A stretch of DNA of 57,016 nucleotides from Pelargonium nanum (taxonomy: Eukaryota > Streptophyta > Magnoliopsida > Geraniales > Geraniaceae): the NCBI GenBank assembly GCA_036897485.1, contig JAYMTF010000086.1:1-57016 (forward strand), written 5' to 3'. Under the pieces are notes generated by a model. The model worked only from the letters and a program-made list of their open reading frames with translations. It was not told the origin of the DNA and made no database searches. Below are positions 47,917 through 57,016 of this stretch, piece by piece (position 1 is the first letter of the stretch; each line of letters starts with the position of its first letter). The translations under genes were made by a program, and so were the position numbers.

Positions 47917-50387
47917 TTAATAACAATGGCTGAAGCAGAAGAAGAAACCTTTTGGACTGTTTTCCATATTTGCTTTGGGGGTATCCCTATCCCCCAAGTC
48001 ATCACGAACTCCCATCAATGAGCTTGTACCAGGAGATTCTGGTGCCAACAAAGTGTTCTCAGAAGCAAATATTCGAGAAGGAATTGCAGGTTGAGTAGGA
48101 GAAATGGTGTAAAGATAGTTCAGTAACATGTCGATTATTTGGATAAAGTTGGGGCGAGCATTGGAGTCCTCCTTCCAGCAAGAAGTAAGAATTATAGCCA
48201 TCTCCTCCGGAAGATTTTCTGCACTAGGCCTTGTATTCTGAAACAGTAAAGTAGTGTTCCAAGTTACCAATATTTTAGTATACCACAAGATCTAAAAATT
48301 AGAAGAACATGAGAGAACATAGTATTAACATGCACAAAATTAGTACTTTGAAAGCAGCTGCATATGCTGCCTGCAGATTTGACATGCCTTCAAATGGCAA
48401 CCTGTTGTGCAAAAGCTCCCATAACACAATCGCAAAGCTATAAGCATCCACTTTATGGTTATAATGCTTCTTCTCTCCCTGCCTTAACGTTACAGTACTG
48501 TACAACTGCCACCAAACAGCAGAGTTTACAAACGGCTCATACAAAATAAAGGAGAACAAAGGAAGAGTGAAAAGCTTAGCCTTGTCTTAATGAGTTACCT
48601 CGGGAGCCATCCAGCGATACGTCCCTGTTTCAGCAGTCATCATCTCTGTTAGTGATTCTTCTCTCGCTAACCCAAAATCTGCTAGTTTAACTGTTCTGTG
48701 GTCTGAAGTCAATAGTAAGTTTTCTGCACGGAAGGGGAAAACATATGTAGTGTCGTCAATAGGTAAAATATTATTTTCCAGGTCACATCAACAGGGAGAG
48801 AAATTTTTTACAGCCATGTGACAAGCTAAAAATAAAAGCGTAAACGCATAACATCCAATCTATTACAGATTACAAACTACATTGCAAAAAGTATACTACT
48901 CTCTCTCTCTCTCTCTCTCTGGTGTCTCAGGCTTCTAATGAACCTAGGATAGACTTGAAGACACCACAGTTTGTATATAAATGGCAGATGTTAGCCTGAG
49001 TCACTTGTGTATAACCCAGTAAGGTATGATAGGTTAAATCCAAAACAAAGTTAAGGTTAAGTTGGGAAGATGTCAACCTCTAGTGGGCATCATATTATCT
49101 ACTCAATATCCAAGAATATCTTGCGAAGTGTAACGAAGAGTAAAAAATTAAAAAATTGAAACTTCATCTTGCAAGGATGACTCATAATTGTGAAAATCTT
49201 AGGTTGGTGTGTGAATAAGTACCAAAATGAAGATTCTTTCATGTGATGATAAACTTCTTTCATCAATGAAATAGCATATTTCTAGTACTGAAAAAAACTA
49301 TCCTAACCTCATCCCTCAAAAACTCCAAAGACATATACATAGAAGGAGAGATTACCAGGTTTTAGGTCTCGGTGGATGATTCCATGAGAGTGCAAGCACT
49401 CCATAGCACGGGCAATATCAAGTGCAAAACCAACTGCAACAAATGTGTCCAAGCACCTTGGTCGCATGTTCAGCAGATATTTTCGTAATGTCCCTCCAGA
49501 CAACAGCTCAGTAACAATGACCATCACTGGCTCGTTGCAGGCACCAATAAACTGTTGGGACACAATGTTCAACATTCATGGTCAGGAGAAGCCTCTGATT
49601 AATTCACCGCCATGAAATAAGAGAGATACTAAGAATGACAACTCTAATTGTGTTATAATCAAATTCAACCTTCACTAAGTTCTTGTGTTGAACTCTGGAC
49701 AACATGGCAACCTCTCTTGCAAATCTTCCCTCTATCTTTACAATCTCCTCGGGAGTTTCTCCTTTGTTCACAATTTTGATTGCAACAATCTGGTTTTTGT
49801 ACCTGAAAGAAATTCAGAAACTCAAAAGAATGAAGCTATATTGCATACCCCACTTCATTTGATCCAGTCACTCAAGAAACTCAAATTTGACATAGGACCT
49901 TGTACTGTGTTCAGCTATGATTCCATCAAAATTGGGAGTTAAAGAAACATGAGAACATAATTGCTAAAGCATAATTCAAAGCAAAAGAAACAATGGCATG
50001 AAGAATCAGAGGTCAAAATGTATGAATAGAGTCATTTTCTACAAAACCCAGGAAACATAACCTAAGCTTGTGGATTCATTGCTCAACCAAAGGTCCAGAA
50101 TATGCCCAAAAAAAAAAGAAGACTTTTTTATATAAAATTCAAGGGAAAAAAAAGGCAAAAGTGAAATAGGGGTTTCTTAAGAAAAACCAAATCAAGCAGA
50201 TGCAGACCATGCAAAGTAATGAAACTTGAAAATCTGGAGAAGCTGCAACTTACTTTCCCTCATAAACTTTGCCATGAGCTCCTTCTCCAATTTTGGGTCC
50301 AACAAATAGATTTTTTGGATCAATGAGCCATTTTGCATCAGAACAAAACTCACCAGCAGCTGAGCAAAACCTGGTACCAGATTCCAT
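47917..50387 (-). CDS. Raf-like (MAPKKK-type) Ser/Thr/Tyr protein kinase
   Basis: Six exons give 355 residues: 50387-50254, 49802-49670, 49551-49356, 48723-48599, 48505-48347 and 48237-47917. All junctions are GT-AG and keep frame. The kinase domain fills most of the protein: glycine loop [12 protein letters not shown] (33-44), catalytic Lys54 in [36 protein letters not shown], and [31 protein letters not shown] and [11 protein letters not shown] in the C-lobe. The GTYRWMAPE activation segment is typical of plant Raf-like C-group kinases such as ATN1/STY relatives. The short C-terminal tail is Ser/Pro-rich. No receptor or membrane part is present. Substrates are unknown. Confidence 0.92.
48898..48920. 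repeat. (CT)n microsatellite in a kinase intron
   Basis: About eleven CT dinucleotides lie in the intron between exons 3 and 4 of the Raf-like kinase gene. Confidence 0.85.
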
Positions 50388-52183
50388 ATCTTTCTAAAAC
50401 AGGAAAGTAGTAATCAAAATCCACATCTACCAATGGACTCTACTCTTCTAGTACCCATCATCAACCGCCACAGAATTAGAAAGCTAAAAAATCATTCACG
50501 AGGCAAATGGATAAGCTGACACGAAACAAAAGATGAGTACAAAACATGCTCTGCAATAGTGCAATGTGTTCTGCTAATAAACACATCTCAAGAATCAGTA
50601 CCATGGAGACTAAAACTCACATATTGATGCCTTACATGTCCTTGAGGAGTCAAAAGCAAGAAACCCCACATGTTCTAGTGAGAGAAAGCTCAAAGCCCAA
50701 ACTGGCTTCTTGAAAATTCATGGGTAGAAGTGAAGAATCCACAGTAAAGGGAACAAGGGAAGAGAACCAATCAGCAAATCCTCAAAAGTTTTCATTTTTA
50801 CCACTTTCTGATTAAAATACCAAGACCCATTAGAGTGATAATCAATTAATTATATTGGGGTGATGAGGTTTTGAGTTTTGTTTAGTCTTTAAGGGCACAG
50901 GACCTGACTCTTGATCTGCAGACAAAACAAAATCATGGGATGGGAGAGATTGAGTTTATGTTCAATAAAGAAAGAGGAAAGAGATAGATTTGTGAATATA
51001 GTAATAAAGACAGTGGGAGCCATAAAACTGAAGAGTGGCACATGGGAACTGATGGGTATTGTATTGTAATGAGAGCAAACCCAATAAGAAATGTTTCTTC
51101 TTCTTCTTCTTCTTATTCTAGTTTACTTCACTGCACATCCATCAAACTCAATTTTGAGGAATAAGCTCTTAAAGGATAGTATAGTGTTTGTAATAGCTCT
51201 TCACATCTCTCTCTATACAAGACTGCTTTTTTAGGCCCTCATACTTATCTTTTCTTTTTGCTTGTTTCTTCTTTTTATTATGTGTGATGTGGTGTGAACT
51301 GTGAAGTTGGCCTTCCTCTTATCCTACCTTTTTTTAACTCTTGATCAGAAGAATTATGAGTTTCTCTTGCTTTTCTTTTCCATAAACTAGCTTGCTTTGA
51401 TGGGAAAACAGACTATAGTTACACTACCTACCCTTCATTGTTCTTATCACTTTTGTCTTTGTTGTGAAATGTTTTCAATCGCGGAATTTTTTGTTGTCTG
51501 CCCGTGTTGAAAGTTGTTCTTCATTATGAATTTGTGAACATTATTTAAGCTTGATGCGCGTCAGATTCATTATGAATTTGTGGACATTATTTAAGCTTGA
51601 TGCACGTCAGATGCTTTTAAAGACGATAAAAATTGATTTTATTGTTCTTCTGTTGCAATCGTTCTTTTGAACATTTAAAATATGTTAATAAAGTTATTCG
51701 TGTTGTATAATTCTATGTCAAATTTGTTTCTAAAAGAATATGTAATATGTCATTGATTTTTAATGAAATTAACATTTTCTAGATAGATAGTAGGTTCATT
51801 CGCATTCCATCATATAATTATAACCCTATCTTAAGCTCTTCCAGAAATTAATTATTACAATGCCAAAGTATCTAATTATCTACAAATTTAGTTACGGTAT
51901 AAACAACCATCATTCAGAAGTCAGAACCATTTATGCAAGAATAAGATGAAGAGAAGCATCAGGTAAAACTAGGATTCAAAGAAAGTAAAACCAACACTGC
52001 TACTATTCAAATATATACTGAGTTCAGACATCCATGAGATAACGCTGTTCATAAGCCTTAAAAATACATACCAAACGCCAGAGTTTGAAGAAAAACAAAA
52101 ACATAGCAACATAGACATTATGGATCTCACCACAGCAGCTCCATTTATTTCATATTATTACCGTCTTTCTGTAAGGTTTTGAA
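50388..52183. other. Kinase promoter and intergenic DNA
   Basis: The first several hundred bases are the probable kinase leader and promoter, including a (TTC)n tract at about 51089-51113. The remainder separates the kinase from the 3' end of NBR1. It contains a 46-bp tandem duplication at 51522-51613 and no supportable gene. Confidence 0.5.
51522..51613. repeat. 46-bp tandem duplication
   Basis: Two adjacent units, 51522-51567 and 51568-51613, both begin cattatgaatttgtg and share cattatttaagcttgatgc. They differ at only three positions, so the duplication is fairly recent. Confidence 0.85.
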
Positions 52184-55100
52184 CTACCCCTTCTGACCAT
52201 TTATAAGGTCCATCACAACACGCTTGATACTCCCATTGTTCTTCTCCAAGAGCCTCTTGTTCACCTCTGTGTCACAGAAACCCTGCACAAACCATAAAAC
52301 CCAGTTTATTATCTCTAAACTTAAAATAATTGATAGTCAAATAAGAGGAGCCAAAAAAACTTCCGTAAAGACTCACCATCTCCTCCAATTCCTCGAGCAT
52401 GGGATCCCATTCCGAGACACCACAAAGCTGATCCACAGATTGTTCCAAATTGTATTCATTCATCCTCAGGATCTCCTTGTTCAGATCCACCTGCTTGAAA
52501 CCCATCTCCTCAAGTTCCTTCAGTAGGCTTTGCTCCACTTGAGCATTCTCAGTTAATGTCACCGGTGTTGCTGGTGACTCAACAACAGGGTATGGCACAA
52601 AAGACGAAGGCCCAGGCATTTCTGCTCCACTAATATCAACAATTGGATATGACACAGATGATGGGGCTAGGGCCTCTGGAGGAGCAGAAGCTGGGGCACT
52701 CTGCCCAACCAACAACACATCATTGATCGGGAAATTGAGATCCTGGTCCTGTTTGGGTTGTTCACAGACCACAGGCTTAACTGAATCTGTCCCTCCGTTG
52801 TAGTTGGCTGACTCCAACAAATCAGCACCCATGACAGGCTTAACATTCACGTCTGGAGTGTCAGGGCCCTTAGAGCCGCAGCAATCTGGGGGCATGTTCA
52901 AGTTCAAGCCTCGGAGGCCATCACATACAGAGTCCTGCAGTAAAGCATCAACCTACAACAAAAGAAAAACAAGGTCAGCAAGTTACCAAGCACGGGGATC
53001 ATGAGGAGATGCAGAGAAGGTAGAATACCTACCTGTATAAGAACCCAGACACGTTGCCCAAATTTCTGACCAGAGGATGTTGCCATCCTCCAGTATGAGA
53101 TATATCGCCCAGGCGAGTCTGGTGCAATGAAATCCACAGCAACGTCAAGTTGCCCGTCAATAGGCACACCATTCTCAGGAATCTAGAAAGAATTAAGACA
53201 ATTAGGAATACCAAAATTACCGGGAGAGCATAATATGCAGCATATATTTATTTACGAAATAAGCAAACTACGTGACCCACCTCCAACTCAACTGAAACCG
53301 CATCAGATAATTTGTCTCCCTCAATCCAGACAAGCTGTGTCCCCCGTGGCCATACAAAGTTACCATTGTTGCGCATCCTCCAAATCTTAGTAAATGGGGT
53401 AGATGGGGCCATCATGGTTCCATCCATCACTGTTATATCTGAAATGAAGCGACTGTCTAGTTTTGGACGACCTGACTTCATCATCATGTTGTGGAATGAA
53501 ACAACATTCTTTGTCTAATTAACATATAAAATAGGAATATGGATTAGTACAAGTATGTGAAATTGAAAACGAACAAGTAATTAAATAAATAAAGAACTTA
53601 GTTTGTCAAGTGCCAAAATTGATTTGGAACTATCATACATGATTGTGTAGGGTCTTGCAGAGCCTTGGGCGCCGATAACACATTGGACGATCCATTCTAA
53701 TGTAATCCCGTTCACTGCCCATTTTTGCAAAGCAAATACTGCAGAGATCATAATCTTCTTTTCTGCAAGAAACATGATCAAAGAGACACTCAAACAATGT
53801 TTTACAAGAGTAATTCAGAACAAACAAAACATAATATTTAGATAAATCAACAGAATTTCTTACACTTTGGATTTGAAGCGAGGCCCAGTTATAGGATGAA
53901 CTCCACAACCATCACACTGGACACCCCTATGGAACATACCGCCCATTGCATCACTAGTAGTAAAGCTCCTCTTAAATGGATGGATAGGACGGTGAGCAAC
54001 AGCAGGCATAGTTGATTCCAAAGGCATACCACTGAATGGACATTCTTTGAAAGCACTACCACTTAAAGCAGCATTTGAATTCTTTGAAGCAGGGCACCAT
54101 AAGGATCCAGCTAAACTAGAAGATGCTCCCAAACCATTAGATTTCCCATTAACATCGTCAAACTTGCTTTCTTTCTTAACAGGACCAAATCCAGATTGAT
54201 TAGAGTCCATAGGAGGATCCTGATTGAGATCAACAGGGGCTGTTGCAGGAACAGGAATAGACGTTGTACCCACACCTCTGGTGAGATCACCAACGCTCAT
54301 TTCCTGACCAAACTTGGCAGTGGAGTTTCCCGAGGAAGGCTTTGGCGGGATTTCAGAAGATCCATTCTCTTTTGTTACATCAGCAGCATATTGAGACTGG
54401 GACAGTGGACTCATGTAGGATTGTCCCAACTTTGTAAACAGTTCAACAAACTCAGCAAGCACAGGATTAGAGGATGTAGCTTTAGAAGCCAAGTCAACAG
54501 ATAACTTTGAGACTGCTTCCCTGAGTGGCTCTGGCACCAACTTCAAAGCCTCAGTCACATTAGCATCGATGTTTGGTAATGAGTATTGTGGTCTAGGGGA
54601 TCTCAATGGTGTAGAACTCCCACTAGATCGAGCATATTTGACACCTTTCTCATTACTCAATTGTACTTCAATTCTAAGGAACTTGAGGCGCTGCCTCATC
54701 ACATCACGAAGATCCTCATCTTCAACAAGTGTGACCATGTCACCATCTTCATCAGTATACTTCAGAGTAATATCAGCATCAGGTGGAAAATTAAAGAGAC
54801 CAATTATCCTAGCTCTCAATCCATTCATGTCAAAATCCAGTTGTTCATTTTCATCAACACGCGCACTGAAGCGCCTAAGAGTATCTCCATACTTGACCTG
54901 TTGCAACAGATGTAATCAGGTCATACACAAGTAAAGGAGGGCATGAAATTAGAGTGCTAAAAGGGTACAATATTCATTGGTATTAAGAAACTTAAACCCA
55001 TGCACAACATGTCAAGAAAAAATTTGCAGCACAGTAGGATAATGCTCTCAAGGAAAATGAAAAGAGAACAGCAAATGTGATGCGGTTGAAGACGAATCAC

Positions 55101-56365
55101 CATTTTTAAAAATGTTCAACACATTAATTTTTATATATAGCAAATTATATGTATTTAAGGTTTTTAATTGTATTGACATCAAGCTCAATAAAACATTGTG
55201 TGTCAGGGACTTGTTGGAGCATGCTAGAAATTTTTTTCTTTTAATTTCTAATCTGTGTGTCCGACAAGTGTAGGAAGAGTGTTGTGTCTGATTCAAGTGT
55301 CTGACCCAACATTCTGTTGGAGGAGAGTGATGGTGCTTCATAGCAGCCAGCTATGTTGGGCTCCATAGAGGCTGCAAAAACTCGTAAGATGAAGGTAGCA
55401 GTGATCATAATACAAGGGTTATTTTGCAATAACATGGAGTATAAAACTGTCTTAGGTAGAGTTGGGGTAGCTTCAATTGGAGATAAAATACCAATATCTA
55501 TATAAGACAGTTTCAACATTAGTGACCTCATGAGGTGGGAGAATACTGTCAGGAAAACAAAAACAGAACGAAAAGGCATGACAACTTTTGGCCTTTGTTT
55601 AACAAAAGAGATAACATTAGACGGGGTGGAATGGAAAAAGAGAATATGAACATAGGATCCTAAAGAGTATGCTAAAGGAATCATGTAGAAGGCCTCAACA
55701 CAAACACACACACACACACATAACAATTCCCATACAAAACACAATGCAACAAAGTAACTTGCTCCAAGAGTCAATTCAAAGGAACAGATATGTTTTCAAC
55801 CTGATCAAAGTTGCTATGGAAGAAAATAAACTAAACCCATTGAAATATGAACTTGGAAACCCTAATTTTTAATTACACAAAAATAAGAAAAACATTCTTT
55901 TTTTCTACCCAATTAATCAACAAATCAAATAAAATACAGTACTGGTTAAATCAATCAAGGGTTGGCCTTCTTTTCCACACCCACCAAAATAAACAAAAAT
56001 AAGCAGAACAACGAGAACAAAAAAAAAAAACAGGCCTTCATCACCGACCTTCTGCTTCAAGCATCAGTCAGCTCGACCATAATTCACTCATAATTGTGCC
56101 CTTTCCCAAACATTTTCGCAGCGAGAGATTCAAATAACAAGATCCATACAAGTAATCCCAAAACCAAATTCAAAAAACTCACCAAATCAACGTCAAAACA
56201 CTCAATTACTCAAACCCCATGAATATTTTCCGAAAAGACAAACAACCCACGACCCCAAATACAAGATAACGCAAAACCCACAAAAAAAAAACACGAGGAC
56301 AAACAAAGGTACAACGAGAGCAGGGAGCGAAAAAATCAAACCTTGATCACCATAGTGGAGTCCAT
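52184..56365 (-). CDS. NBR1: NBR1/Joka2 selective autophagy receptor
   Basis: NBR1 binds ubiquitinated cargo and ATG8 to deliver aggregates, and in known cases viral particles, to the vacuole. Seven exons give 746 residues: 56365-56342, 54897-53864, 53762-53639, 53514-53281, 53182-53033, 52952-52377 and 52282-52184. Domains in order are PB1 (VKYGDTLRRFSAR, with KYTDEDGDMVTLVEDEDL), ZZ zinc finger (VQCDGCGVHPITGPRFK, DYDLCSICF), and the NBR1 central domain (FTKIWRMRNNGNFVWPRGTQ, YISYWRMAT). UBA1 (LLKELEEMGFKQVDLNKEIL), the ATG8-interacting motif SEWDPML and UBA2 (MLEELEEMGFCDTEVNKRLL) follow. A tiny first exon (MDSTMVIK) and a 1.44-kb first intron are notable. The 5' leader carries (TTC)n. Confidence 0.95.
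55703..55719. repeat. (CA)n microsatellite in NBR1 intron 1
   Basis: A run of about eight CA dinucleotides (acacacacacacacaca) lies in the large first intron of NBR1. No exon is supported elsewhere in 54898-56341. Confidence 0.75.
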
Positions 56366-57016
56366 ATCTCTAGAAACCGAGGTGGCACGAGCGTTCCAGT
56401 AAGCCGCAAAACCCAAGCGCGATCAAGGAAGAAGAAGAAGAAGAAGTGTTCAAAATGGGAACAGAATCAACAGATTGGGGCTTCAATCTCACACCAAGCG
56501 TACCCGTAATCCGCTTTTGGTGCTTCTCGGGAGAGAAATAAAAAGCTTAGAAACGTATATGAGGGCATAATTGTGACGAGTGTGTATATATAGTGTATAG
56601 TGTGTTTCATGTTTATCTTAGCCAACAAGATAATTGACTTTTGGGTTCGCTTTCTTCTTCCCAAAGAAATTATATGGTTGGCTTTAAATTTTATTAGCTT
56701 ACGTGGTGTTTTTTTTGTGGTGAGGTGCATGGTAAGTAAGTTAGGGCTGAGGGCTTTGGATTGTGGGGCTTCGTTGAAAATATCAAGAGGAAGTTGGGCC
56801 ATTAATTAACAGTAAATGTGAGAAAATGAAAGGTTTAGATGTCATTATTATTGATTTTTACCATCAAATGTGTGATACACACGTGTCTCCAAGCTCAGAA
56901 TATACCAAGAATTATGAAATTTGTCTAGTAAATAATATTTGAGTTTTTTTTTTTTTAAGGGGAATGTTTATCTATTAATAACTGGAAAACCAAAAAAGCG
57001 TACAATTCAAAGTAAC
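56366..57016. other. NBR1 leader, promoter and window edge
   Basis: A (GAA)n tract at 56429-56447, read as TTC on the transcribed strand, lies in the likely NBR1 5'UTR. Promoter DNA follows, with a (TA)n run at about 56584-56602. Beyond 56800 the DNA is A+T-rich and no gene is recognised. Confidence 0.5.

Overview
This window is nuclear DNA of a flowering plant, most likely a core eudicot. The evidence is GT-AG introns, A+T-rich intergenic DNA, plastid transit peptides and plant-only families (NRT3/NAR2, DUF868, Di19, NBR1/Joka2). A Rosaceae-like genome is my impression from protein similarity and repeat style; it is not proven. I see no tRNA, rRNA, CRISPR array or bacterial operon. Exon coordinates were worked out by hand from splice motifs, reading frame and remembered homologues.

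Layout, left to right. A chain of perfect palindromes and a degenerate 45-bp repeat come first. Then plastid quinolinate synthase (SufE-NadA, +, 1101-5456) and Mn-dependent ADP-ribose/CDP-alcohol diphosphatase (+, 7575-8570, with a 5'UTR intron). Next are the nitrate-transport partner NRT3/NAR2 (-, 9686-10407), a long protein with an eroded PRUNE-like DHH/DHHA2 phosphoesterase fold (+, 12630-16652) and a DUF868 protein (-, 17485-18441). The stretch 18.5-27.9 kb is gene-poor. It holds SINE and tandem-repeat remnants, a broken bL19 ribosomal-protein gene (about 22145-22615) and a nested transposon block with a Mutator-like element. Genes resume with a WNK kinase (+, 28070-31446), intronless plastid EF-Tu (+, 32427-33881) and a Di19 zinc-finger gene (-, 34321-36770) that has a possible alternative coiled-coil first exon. 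A second repeat-rich gap (36.8-40.2 kb) holds one possible small-peptide exon. After it come the meiotic AAA+ ATPase PCH2/TRIP13 (-, 40179-44207), two small plant proteins (+, 45158-45646; -, 46293-46655), a Raf-like kinase (-, 47917-50387) and the selective autophagy receptor NBR1 (-, 52184-56365).

The genes do not form a pathway or cluster. They are an ordinary mix of NAD synthesis, nucleotide clean-up, nitrate uptake, signalling, plastid translation, meiosis and autophagy. The observations most worth a second look are local. The PCH2 exon 7/8 junction lacks an in-frame canonical splice pair, and a 23-bp duplication gives its exon 9 two competing acceptors. Two Di19 first exons share a splice phase. 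The PRUNE-like protein has lost its metal-binding motifs. The bL19 pseudogene keeps its introns and ribosomal-gene promoter motifs. The transposon nest has a clean 9-bp target duplication, and four palindromes lie in a row at the left edge. I found no convincing new multi-gene system.
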